64,000 nucleotides of DNA, taken from assembly GCF_023208015.1 (NCBI RefSeq), contig NZ_CP051627.1, positions 4,260,422 to 4,324,421 on the forward strand, written 5' to 3'. Source of the stretch: Thermobifida alba. Lineage in GTDB: Bacteria; Actinomycetota; Actinomycetes; Streptosporangiales; Streptosporangiaceae. Below are positions 22,820-29,563 of the stretch, piece after piece. The position numbers and the translations under genes were made by a program. Each line of letters starts with the position of its first letter. Position 1 is the stretch's first letter. Under the pieces are notes generated by a model. The model ran no database searches, had not been told where the DNA came from, and worked only from the letters and a program-made list of their open reading frames with translations.

Positions 22820-23570
22820 CCTGGCTGTCCGCTGCGGTTGGCACAAGGCCAAGACGTCCCGGATCGAGAACGCACGTACCCCACCTTCCGACGCCGACAT
22901 CCGTGCTTGGTGCACGGCCTGCGGGGCGGAGGACCAGATCGCCGATCTCATCGCCGCATCCCGCACCGCCGAGTCGATGTACGTGGAGTGGCGACGCAGA
23001 CAGCGGACCGGGCTACGACGACTCCAGGAGTCCTACGTTCCGCTGTATGAACGGACCACCCGCTTCCGCGTCTACTCCCCAGACATCGTTCCCGGCTTCG
23101 TGCAGACCCCCGCGTACGCCACTGCGCTGCTGTCCGCGATCACCGAGTTCCGGGGTATTCCCAACGACGTTGCCGAAGCGGTCCGGGCACGCATGACCCG
23201 CTCCCGAATCCTTCACGACGGGAAGCGCAGATTCGCGTTCCTCGTGGAGGAGTCGGCGCTGCGCTACCGCATCGGCGATGCCGAAATCATGTCTGAGCAG
23301 CTCGACTACCTTCGCTCCACGGCGTCGCTGCCAAATGTTTCTCTGGGGATCATCCCCTTTACTGCGTCTCGGCGCATGTGGCCACTGGAGGCTTGCTACA
23401 TCTTCGACGACCGCCTGGTGCAGGTGGAGTTGCTGACAGCAGAGGTGACGGTCAGTACCCCCACCGAAGTCGCCACTTATGTGAAGGCTTTCACCGAACT
23501 GCACCGGCTCGCAGTCTACGGGCAGCAAGCCAGGGCTCTCATCACGTCCGCGATCAACACCCTCGACTGA
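22722..23570 (+). CDS. XRE-family regulator with DUF5753 domain, paired with DUF6879
   Basis: A 282-residue regulator. The helix-turn-helix lies in about residues 10-65 ([20 protein letters not shown], then GWHKAKTSRIENARTPPSD). The DUF5753 domain has FRVYSPDIVPGFVQTPAYAT and RMTRSRILHDGKRRFAFLVE. The ATG at 22722 lies 23 nt after the expected stop of DUF6879. It is the first gene upstream of the 44-aa peptide/JmjC operon, in the same direction, so it is the probable regulator of that operon. Sequence in this gene is visibly less GC-rich than in the genes around 20 kb. Confidence 0.85.
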   Translation: MPSSPSSSAQAARQAVAARLRELRLDAGLTGHDLAVRCGWHKAKTSRIENARTPPSDADIRAWCTACGAEDQIADLIAASRTAESMYVEWRRRQRTGLRRLQESYVPLYERTTRFRVYSPDIVPGFVQTPAYATALLSAITEFRGIPNDVAEAVRARMTRSRILHDGKRRFAFLVEESALRYRIGDAEIMSEQLDYLRSTASLPNVSLGIIPFTASRRMWPLEACYIFDDRLVQVELLTAEVTVSTPTEVATYVKAFTELHRLAVYGQQARALITSAINTLD

Positions 23571-23597
23571 GAATCAGTGCAACCTCATGCAACTTCG

Positions 23598-23627
23598 TTG
23601 AGGCACGGCAGCACGCCTCTTTAGCGT
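23598..23627 (+). promoter_or_regulatory. Candidate promoter of the peptide/JmjC operon
   Basis: TTGAGG (23598-23603) and TAGCGT (23622-23627) are separated by 18 bp, a plausible actinomycete vegetative promoter. The -35 region overlaps an imperfect inverted repeat, with CCTCA on one side and TGAGG on the other, that could be an operator. The predicted leader to the ATG at 23710 is about 75 nt. Confidence 0.4.
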
Positions 23628-23709
23628 CGTTATGTAGGCGGTCGCACACCACCGGTGCACATATCAGTGTCCGAGGGCTCCCTTCTGCCTGCGCCTGAGA
23701 GGAGAACAG

Positions 23710-23844
23710 ATGGACCGCAATGACCACGGCGGAGAGCTGCTCGTGGCGGTAGAGGAGATCGCCGTCGCTCGCAGTCGGGGGGAACAGCCTTCAGACGGTG
23801 GCGGAACCGGCAGGTCCGACCTGAACGACAACGCCCACCACTAG
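23710..23844 (+). CDS. 44-residue putative precursor peptide
   Basis: A short ORF with a strong GAGAGGAGAA ribosome site, ending 14 bp before the JmjC gene. It starts MDRNDHGGELLVAVEEIAVA, where residues 9-20 could form an amphipathic helix as in RiPP leaders. It ends with a Gly/Ser/Asp/Asn segment SDGGGTGRSDLNDNAHH (residues 28-44) that looks like a modifiable core. There are no cysteines and one Thr, so it is not a lanthipeptide or thiopeptide core. The two terminal histidines and the Asn/Asp residues are possible targets of the neighbouring JmjC oxygenase. I know no family for it; the precursor role is inferred from size, position and ribosome site. Confidence 0.6.
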   Translation: MDRNDHGGELLVAVEEIAVARSRGEQPSDGGGTGRSDLNDNAHH

Positions 23845-23858
23845 GAGAAGGCCGGACA

Positions 23859-25067
23859 ATGATCGCTGACCTGATCAGCGACCGCCTGGGCGGGGATTCC
23901 TTCCCCGCCCAGGTTCTGGGTCGCGAACACAGAGTGTGGAAAGCCCCCGAAGAGGATCGGGACGCCCTCTCCCACTTGCTGACCTGGGACGCATTGAACC
24001 ATCTGCTGGCCACGCATCGGTTGAATCCGCCTCGGTTGCGCCTGGCGCTCGACAACTCCTCGGTGGACGTCTCCGCCTACTGCGAGCGCCGCATCTACCG
24101 GCGGATGCCTGAATGGCAGGCGCCAGTCCCGCACCTACTTCACAAGCAACTGCGGGAAGGAGCCACGCTCGTGTTGGACGCGATCGACGAGATGCACCCG
24201 CCGATCGCCCGGATGACTTGTGCTCTGGAACGTTGGCTCAGCACCCGTATCCAGGTCAATGCCTACGCATCGTGGACCGCCAAGGAGGGCTTTGGAGTCC
24301 ACTGGGACGACCACGACGTGATTGTCCTTCAAATTTCGGGCCGTAAACGCTGGCGCATCTACGGAACGACCCGCGAGGCACCACTCCACTACGATGTGGA
24401 TTTCGCCACCGACATCCCTGAAGCACCGATCGACGAGTTCGTCATGGAGGCTGGGGACATCCTCCACGTACCACGTGGATGCTGGCACGCTGCCGCTGCC
24501 TCCGAAGGAGAACCCAGTCTGCACCTCACCTGCGGGTTGACGACCACGACCGGGGTCGACTTCTTGGCTTGGCTGAGTGGAGTCCTGCGCGAGCACGTCC
24601 ACGTCCGCCGGGATGTTCCCCGCTTCTCCACGCCCGTAGAGCAGCGGAAGTGGGCTGCTGAACTCTCCCAGATCCTCTCCGACCATCTCGCCCGTCCCGA
24701 CATCGTCGAGGAGTACCGGACCTATCTGGACACGACTGCCCAGGCACGTCCATCCTTCTCTCTTCCAACGGCTGTTGTCGGAGAACTGGATGCCCGGACT
24801 CCGATCAGGCTGGCGTCGCACCGTGCCCGTCTGGAGGGTGGCCCCGATGGAACTGTGGTCCTGGCAGCTCAGGGGCGACGCTGGACGCTGGCTGGTGTGA
24901 TCCGTCCCGCCTTGGAACAGTTGGCGAACGGTGCGGTGTCGGATGCGGTCAGTCTTCACGGGATTGTTCCCGACATCCCTGTCGCAGCCTTGAGGAGCAC
25001 CTTGGAGAGGTTGCTTCACGACGGAGTGTTGACCATTGCCGAGACACCGCGGAGCGCGAAGCCGTGA
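23859..25067 (+). CDS. JmjC-domain (NO66/MINA53-like) 2-oxoglutarate oxygenase
   Basis: A 402-residue cupin-fold protein. The Fe(II) triad is visible: H148 and D150 in GVHWDDHDV and H210 in PRGCWHAA. K163 in GRKRW is the likely 2-oxoglutarate contact. RIQVNAYASWTAKEGFG precedes the motif, as in ribosomal-oxygenase-type JmjC proteins. The C-terminal 100 residues (VPDIPVAALRSTLERLLHDG) look like the winged-helix region of NO66/MINA53. Relatives hydroxylate His or Arg side chains of proteins. The gene sits directly behind the 44-aa peptide gene with an AGGAGAAGG ribosome site, and its TGA overlaps the next GTG. A peptide substrate is inferred. Confidence 0.85.
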   Translation: MIADLISDRLGGDSFPAQVLGREHRVWKAPEEDRDALSHLLTWDALNHLLATHRLNPPRLRLALDNSSVDVSAYCERRIYRRMPEWQAPVPHLLHKQLREGATLVLDAIDEMHPPIARMTCALERWLSTRIQVNAYASWTAKEGFGVHWDDHDVIVLQISGRKRWRIYGTTREAPLHYDVDFATDIPEAPIDEFVMEAGDILHVPRGCWHAAAASEGEPSLHLTCGLTTTTGVDFLAWLSGVLREHVHVRRDVPRFSTPVEQRKWAAELSQILSDHLARPDIVEEYRTYLDTTAQARPSFSLPTAVVGELDARTPIRLASHRARLEGGPDGTVVLAAQGRRWTLAGVIRPALEQLANGAVSDAVSLHGIVPDIPVAALRSTLERLLHDGVLTIAETPRSAKP

Positions 25068-25939
25068 ACTGCCTCCTCGGGCTGGGAACCTACCGCTGCC
25101 GTGACGTCCGGAAAGCTGCCGGCATCGCGGCAGCGGCAGGCTGTCCTCTCATTGATACTGCCCCTGTCTACGGAAACGGTGCGGCCCAGCAGCAGTTGGC
25201 TCCTGTGCTAGCCGCGTATCCCAAGCTGCGGGTGTCCACGAAGATCGGCCACATGACGGTGCAGCAGGCGAGGCGAGCTGTGCGAGCGGGAGCGATTCGA
25301 CAAGAGGAGGTCCACAACGGCCACAGCATTCATCCCGACTACGTCGACTTCCAACTGCGGGAGAACATCGCCGAACTCGGAAGACCAGCTATCGACCTCG
25401 TCTACCTGCACAATCCTGAGCGTTTCGGGGACACCGATCCCGAACTGTTGCACACCGCGCTTCGATCCGCTTTCGAACGCTTGGAAAAAGCCTGTGCGGA
25501 TGGAGTCATCGATGGATACGGCGTAGCCACTTGGTCGGGGTTCAAGGACGGTGCTTTCACCGTGCCGCGGTTGGCGAAGTTGGCGCAAGAGGCTGCCGGG
25601 AGTCCCGAGACGGGACTGACCGCCGTCCAGCTCCCGGTCAGCCTCGTGGAGATCACAGCGATGGAAGAGGCGGTCCACCAGCGGGGACCAATTGTTGAAG
25701 CGGTTGATCGAGGCTTGGAGGTGTGGGCGGCGGCTCCACTGCACGGCGGTGAGCTTGTCAGCCTGGTCAATCGAAGTCTGGCCGACTTCATCGCTCCGGG
25801 AGTGCCCCCGGTGGTTGCAGCCTTGATGGCGGTTGCCGCTACACCGGCCACGGGGTCCTGGTCTCAACCAGTACTCGGGAACACTGGGACACCGCGTTGG
25901 CGGCAGTCGCGCGTCCCTCGTTGGATGACGACAAGATAA
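25064..25939 (+). CDS. Aldo/keto reductase, C-terminus altered by an apparent frameshift
   Basis: An AKR-fold NADPH oxidoreductase starting at the GTG that overlaps the JmjC stop (GTGA). It has GLGTYRCRDV at the start, PLIDTAPVYGNG (catalytic Asp and Tyr, near residues 31-37), STKIGHM (catalytic Lys), DLVYLHNPERF and GYGVATWSGFKDG. After VAATPATG the frame becomes GSWSQPVLGNTG. A one-base-longer G run near 25852-25855 would instead give VLVSTSTREHWDTALAAVAR and an end at 25971, which is the standard AKR tail. The gene therefore seems to carry a single-base deletion, or the sequence has an error. Substrate unknown; it may reduce a carbonyl formed in the peptide or a tailoring intermediate. Confidence 0.8.
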   Translation: MNCLLGLGTYRCRDVRKAAGIAAAAGCPLIDTAPVYGNGAAQQQLAPVLAAYPKLRVSTKIGHMTVQQARRAVRAGAIRQEEVHNGHSIHPDYVDFQLRENIAELGRPAIDLVYLHNPERFGDTDPELLHTALRSAFERLEKACADGVIDGYGVATWSGFKDGAFTVPRLAKLAQEAAGSPETGLTAVQLPVSLVEITAMEEAVHQRGPIVEAVDRGLEVWAAAPLHGGELVSLVNRSLADFIAPGVPPVVAALMAVAATPATGSWSQPVLGNTGTPRWRQSRVPRWMTTR

Positions 25940-25948
25940 GGAAACTCT

Positions 25949-26806
25949 GTGACCTCCTCACTCGCGGCTGACCACGGAGACGGATCGCTGACAGCAGCGC
26001 TGGAGCGGGCTTGCGGAGTGCTCCAGTTCGCGCCTGCGGGCAACAATGGTTCTGTGGTCTACGGGCACGGCGGGCGGTCGCTCGGCTGTACCGTCATCGA
26101 CGCCGACGGTCGCCTGCGATGGCTGCGCTTGGTTTTCGCCAGCCGACGGGGCGGCAAACTGTGGGATGGCCCTTATTCGGCAGACCAAGCCCTGCCGGAC
26201 ACCCTGCCCCGGCCGCATCTGGTGGACAGCTATGAGTGGTCCGAGGGACAGCGGTGGTATCAGGCCACGGTATGGACCTACTTGGCCCAGCCGGTCATCA
26301 GCCCCAGTCCTGACTTGGCCTGTCCGGTCGATCTGGATGACGCCTGGTGGAGCCAACTCGTCGACGCCATGACCGTGCTCGCCGAGGTTGAGGTTCCGCG
26401 TAAGCGCTTGGTGCTGACACAGGACTACATCCACCGCATCGGTGCCTTTATCCCCGACGTTGTCCGGCTCGGCTTTGACACCACGGTGCGCCGTTGGTGC
26501 AGTGCCCACGGCGACCTGCACTGGGCCAACCTCACCCGTACTCCACTGGCCATCTTGGACTGGGAAGGCTGGGGACTGGCTCCTGCAGGGTTCGACGCAG
26601 CCCTGCTGTATGCCTACACCCTGGCAGTGCCCGAGACCGCCGCCCGTGTCCGCACTGCTTTCGCCTCTGTCCTGGACACTCCCGACGGGCTGCTGGCCGA
26701 ACTGGTCGCAGCCGCCACCATCGTCCAAGCCGGGCAGCGCGACCCCGTCCACGCCCGTCTCGCCCCGCTCGTCCTCGACCATGCCCGGGTCCTGTTGCGT
26801 CGATGA
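25949..26806 (+). CDS. Aminoglycoside phosphotransferase-fold kinase
   Basis: A 285-residue protein of the APH/choline-kinase fold. The catalytic loop is in CSAHGDLHWANL (Asp and Asn, near residues 189-200) and the metal-binding acid is in AILDWEGWGLAP. The N-terminal lobe is poorly conserved. Such kinases phosphorylate small molecules, and some act on peptides. GTG start at 25949 overlaps the repaired end of the AKR gene by 23 bp, and the stop overlaps a further small ORF (ATGA), so it belongs to the same operon. Resistance to an aminoglycoside is possible but not suggested by the neighbours. Confidence 0.8.
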   Translation: MTSSLAADHGDGSLTAALERACGVLQFAPAGNNGSVVYGHGGRSLGCTVIDADGRLRWLRLVFASRRGGKLWDGPYSADQALPDTLPRPHLVDSYEWSEGQRWYQATVWTYLAQPVISPSPDLACPVDLDDAWWSQLVDAMTVLAEVEVPRKRLVLTQDYIHRIGAFIPDVVRLGFDTTVRRWCSAHGDLHWANLTRTPLAILDWEGWGLAPAGFDAALLYAYTLAVPETAARVRTAFASVLDTPDGLLAELVAAATIVQAGQRDPVHARLAPLVLDHARVLLRR

Positions 26807-26964
26807 GGGGGCTGTGCCTCGTCTGCCGCAGGGGCGTCGGTGAGCTGATTCTCGATGCCGCTTGTTGGGCTGTGTCGCACACCGTGAGTATGGACGCGGG
26901 TACCTCAGGCCCCGACGGCTGCTCAAGAACACCCCGATCGGCTCCTGAGGAGGGGACGGGCTGA
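26803..26964 (+). CDS. 53-residue Cys-rich small ORF coupled to the kinase
   Basis: It begins at the ATG overlapping the kinase stop (ATGA at 26803-26806). The start is MRGLCLVCRRGVGELILDAA, with a CxxC pair and a further Cys before a WAVSHTVSMDAG segment; the end is Ser/Pro/Glu-rich. No homology is recognised. Coupling suggests expression, but the composition also fits chance read-through, so the call is tentative. Confidence 0.3.
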   Translation: MRGLCLVCRRGVGELILDAACWAVSHTVSMDAGTSGPDGCSRTPRSAPEEGTG

Positions 26965-26972
26965 CGGCAGGC

Positions 26973-27185
26973 TCAAAAACCTGTCGTCTTGACCGCTTCG
27001 ACGAAGGCGCTCCACTCGGCGTTGCCGAAGGTCAGGTGGCCGAGGCAGGCGTTCTTGGAGTCGCGGACGGCTGCCCCTGTCCTCGGGGCCGCCACCTCCA
27101 CACAGTTCGCGGAACCGGTGCTGAAGCTGGACTTCACCCAGGTCATCGTCTCGTCAGAGTTGCGACGAGCGCCGGAGCGCGTCAA
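26973..27185 (-). CDS. DUF397 domain protein (cassette 3, distal)
   Basis: Up to 70 residues: TWVKSSFSTGSANCVEVA, AAVRDSKNACLGHLTF and EWSAFVEAVKTTGF show the DUF397 pattern. A TTG at 27185 overlaps the stop of a 26-codon ORF (TTGA); an ATG at 27146 gives a 57-residue protein of normal length. Last gene of the minus-strand set of the third XRE cassette. Likely a regulator-binding partner. Confidence 0.8.
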   Translation of the reverse strand: MTRSGARRNSDETMTWVKSSFSTGSANCVEVAAPRTGAAVRDSKNACLGHLTFGNAEWSAFVEAVKTTGF

Positions 27186-27262
27186 GTGAACTCCTTCAGG
27201 ATCTTCTCGGTGAGCGTGCGCGATTCTCTCGGCGAGAGTTTCGGGTCTCCCCGGAGAACCAT
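27182..27262 (-). CDS. 26-residue ORF between two DUF397 genes
   Basis: ATG at 27262 gives MVLRGDPKLSPRESRTLTEK plus six residues, then TGA overlapping a TTG start of the distal DUF397 gene. It is charged and helix-prone and fills the whole gap between the two DUF397 genes. It could be a short coupling leader or the leftover end of a lost domain. Weak support. Confidence 0.25.
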   Translation of the reverse strand: MVLRGDPKLSPRESRTLTEKILKEFT

Positions 27263-27266
27263 CCGG

Positions 27267-27458
27267 CTAGCGGTCGGACCCTTCCTGTTTCAGAACGGCG
27301 AGGAAGCATTCCCAGGCAGTGCCCGAAACGACCAGTGACAGGCCGTCGAGGTTGTTCGTGTCACCGATCTCGACGCGTTCACCGTCGAGAAGGCGGACAC
27401 GCACACATCCCTGAGGGCCGCTGTAACTGCTCTTACGCCAGGTTCTGCCAAGTACCAT
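27267..27458 (-). CDS. Divergent DUF397 domain protein (cassette 3, proximal)
   Basis: A 63-residue protein: TWRKSSYSGPQGCVRVRL keeps the KSSYS start and one Cys, while the second half (DGERVEIGDTNN, then SLVVSGTAWECFLAVLKQEG) departs from the usual RDS/LxF pattern. It starts one base after the XRE stop, so the two are tightly linked. This is the common first partner position behind an XRE/DUF5753 regulator. Confidence 0.8.
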   Translation of the reverse strand: MVLGRTWRKSSYSGPQGCVRVRLLDGERVEIGDTNNLDGLSLVVSGTAWECFLAVLKQEGSDR

Positions 27459-27459
27459 G

Positions 27460-28329
27460 TCAGGCTTCCAGGTGGTCGATGGTCTGTTCGATCAGTCTGC
27501 GGGACTCCGTGACGTCCAACGCCTGATCAACCAAATCGTTCCACGCTCGCTCATATCGGGCGACATCGGACTCGTCCTCGACGTAGACGGTGCTGGTCAT
27601 GAGTTCGACCTGGACCACGGTGAGGCTGGGTAACTCCAGCAGTGTGTAGGAACCCGTCATCGAGGCATGCGGTCGGCTGGGCTGCCGCAGAACCTGGAGC
27701 GTGACGTTCGGCATCTGGCTCTTGACGAGGAGGTGCTGCAACTGCCGGGCGAACGTTGCGGGTGTGCCCACAGGCTGAGTCAGTATCGCCTCGTAGAGCA
27801 CTGCGTGGAGATGCAGGGGGCCGTTCTGGCGTTCAAGTACGCTCTGCCGGTTCATACGGGCTTCGACAAACTGCTCCAGTTCCTCTTCTGTGTGGTGCTG
27901 TTTGAGCGCCCTGCCGAGGTCAACGGCGTACTCACGGGTCTGTAGCAGTCCTGGAACGTACTGCATCTCCCAACTGTTCGCCCGACGCGCGCTCGCTTCG
28001 AGTCTGACCAGGTCGATGTAGCTGGGGGCGAGGCGGTCGGCGTATTCGACCCACCAACCACGCCGCTCCTGCTGGATCTCACTGGCGACAGCGAGAATGC
28101 GCTCCCGGGTCTGCGTGTCGGTGACGCCGTAGGCGTCGAGGATCGGTGGGAAGTCCCTCACCGGAAGAACGACCTGTCCATTCTCCAGACGGCTGATGGA
28201 AGGAGCCGAACGCCTCAGCACCTTGGCTGCTGAGGACAACGAGGAGTGTCCCGCGGCCAGACGCATTTCCATGAGGCGTTCACCGAGCCACCGCTGACGG
28301 ACAGAAGGACCAGAACTGGCTTCGCTCAC
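27460..28329 (-). CDS. XRE-family regulator with DUF5753 domain (cassette 3)
   Basis: A 289-residue regulator starting at GTG behind GAGGAGGAAGC. The helix-turn-helix occupies about residues 15-70 (LAAGHSSLSSAAKVLRRSAP). The DUF5753 domain has NSWEMQYVPGLLQTREYAVD, ARMNRQSVLERQNGPLHLHA and VQVELMTSTVYVEDESDVAR. It is divergent from the GHKL ATPase at 28509, repeating the cassette layout seen at 2.5-4.1 and 5.5-7.2 kb, but with no close sequence identity to those. An AT-rich spacer with a palindrome separates the two. Confidence 0.88.
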   Translation of the reverse strand: MSEASSGPSVRQRWLGERLMEMRLAAGHSSLSSAAKVLRRSAPSISRLENGQVVLPVRDFPPILDAYGVTDTQTRERILAVASEIQQERRGWWVEYADRLAPSYIDLVRLEASARRANSWEMQYVPGLLQTREYAVDLGRALKQHHTEEELEQFVEARMNRQSVLERQNGPLHLHAVLYEAILTQPVGTPATFARQLQHLLVKSQMPNVTLQVLRQPSRPHASMTGSYTLLELPSLTVVQVELMTSTVYVEDESDVARYERAWNDLVDQALDVTESRRLIEQTIDHLEA

Positions 28330-28425
28330 GTGCTTCCTCCTCGACAGCGGCTTCAGTGTGCCAGATCGCTACTGCCGGGCCACACCAGCGTCGGGTAGGA
28401 ACGGAGGTTTTTCTTGATGAAATAT

Positions 28426-28449
28426 TGCATGAAGAAATTTTATCATGCA
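28426..28449. promoter_or_regulatory. Palindrome in AT-rich spacer, candidate XRE operator (cassette 3)
   Basis: TGCATGA (28426-28432) and TCATGCA (28443-28449) are a perfect inverted repeat with a 10-bp spacer. An outer GATGAAAT/ATTTTATC pairing is imperfect. The surrounding 60 bp are the AT-richest in this area, as expected for overlapping divergent promoters. Confidence 0.45.
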
Positions 28450-28508
28450 CCATGAGATCACTCTGAGTGGCTCAGGCGGCTGCTCGCTGTACTCGTGGAG
28501 GAGGAGTC

Positions 28509-29000
28509 GTGGACGGTGCAGATCACGGTGCCCTGGCCCGATGGCGGTTGCCGGTGCCGGATGACGTGGTGGTCGCGCGACAGGTGGCGCGGGTCTACCT
28601 GGAACGGTTCGGGCTCGGCGCCGAGCGGGCTGACCAGGCCGAACTGGTGGTCAGCGAACTCGTGACCAACGCGCTGCGGCACGGGGCCGCACCGGTGGAG
28701 CTGCGGGTGTGGCCGTGTCCACTGCGGTGCGTGGTGGTGGAGGTCCGCGACGCCAAGGACTGCCCCCTGCCCCTGCCCTCGCCCGTGGCACCGTGGGATC
28801 TCACTCCGTGGACCGAGTCCGGACGGGGATTGGCGCTGGTGACCGAGTTGAGCGGCGGCTACTGCGGAACCGTGCCCCTGGCTGCCGCGGGCAAGAGCGT
28901 GTGGGCTGCCTTGGCTGCCGACTCCCCGCTGGTGTGTCCCCGTGCTCTGACCGCCTTCGTGGACTCCCGAGTCCGCTCCGACCTCCCGGGCCTCCCCTGA
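28509..29000 (+). CDS. RsbW/AbaA-like GHKL ATP-binding protein (cassette 3)
   Basis: A 163-residue ATPase. The N-box is AELVVSELVTNALRHG, then LRCVVVEVRDAKDCPLP and the G-box TESGRGLALVTELSGGY, typical of anti-sigma-type HATPase_c_2 proteins. The GTG at 28509 directly behind GGAGGAGGAG is preferred over a GTG at 28467. It is divergent from an XRE/DUF397 set and is followed by a small Pro-rich gene. Its partner protein is unknown. Confidence 0.85.
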   Translation: MDGADHGALARWRLPVPDDVVVARQVARVYLERFGLGAERADQAELVVSELVTNALRHGAAPVELRVWPCPLRCVVVEVRDAKDCPLPLPSPVAPWDLTPWTESGRGLALVTELSGGYCGTVPLAAAGKSVWAALAADSPLVCPRALTAFVDSRVRSDLPGLP

Positions 29001-29101
29001 CCGTGTGCCGCACCGTCCGGTCCACCCCGAACACGGAAAAAGCCCCGGCGGGTGCACCCGCACCCCCGGAGCGTGGTCAGCAATCTCGGGAGCTTGCCGA
29101 C

Positions 29102-29461
29102 ATGCCGCATCCAGTCGCCCGTCTGGTCCGTTGGCTGAGCCAGGTCTTCGGGCCGCACCGCCCCGGCCGCCATGCGCGCGGCCGACTTCCCCTTCCCGTG
29201 CCGACGCCGCCGAACGCTTCCCGTCCGCCCAGTTCCGCGCCCGCGCCGCAGGAACCCGCACACCGGCTGGACGCCGACGAGGTCGCGCTGGTCCGCCCCT
29301 ACCTGGTCCACCACGAGCGGGCCCTCGCCGCCCGGCGGTGCCGCTCCGCGCGCGTTTCCGGCCCCGGTGGCCTGCAGCCCTCCGAACCCGTGTCAGTCCC
29401 GGGACAACCAGGGGAGTTCGACGAACTCGCCCGGCTCCTCCGGGAGCTGCTGGCGGCCTGA
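29102..29461 (+). CDS. Small hypothetical protein downstream of ATPase
   Basis: A 119-residue protein starting MPHPVARLVRWLSQVFGPH (amphipathic helix). A Pro-rich linker follows, then LDADEVALVRPYLVHHERAL and the end EFDELARLLRELLAA. The DEVALVRPYLVHHE motif is typical of small proteins encoded beside actinomycete ATPase/XRE genes, but no function is known. Same strand as the ATPase, 100 bp on. Confidence 0.6.
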   Translation: MPHPVARLVRWLSQVFGPHRPGRHARGRLPLPVPTPPNASRPPSSAPAPQEPAHRLDADEVALVRPYLVHHERALAARRCRSARVSGPGGLQPSEPVSVPGQPGEFDELARLLRELLAA

Positions 29462-29517
29462 CACCGGCCCCGCCGGGAGGTCCCGGAGCGCGGCCGCGGG
29501 AGCCCGCGGGGGAGAGA

Positions 29518-29554
29518 GGGGACCGGGAAGTCCTCCCACCGCTTCCCGGTCCCC
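29518..29554. terminator. Perfect 13-bp hairpin between convergent genes
   Basis: GGGGACCGGGAAG and CTTCCCGGTCCCC pair at all 13 positions around an 11-nt loop. It lies between the small hypothetical gene and the stop of the aminotransferase gene. Confidence 0.8.
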
Positions 29555-29563
29555 GGGAGAGGG

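Noticed and set aside
25949-26806. Aminoglycoside resistance gene
   Set aside because: The fold is APH-like, but the N-terminal lobe is weakly conserved and its operon context is a peptide and oxygenase, so a resistance role is not supported.
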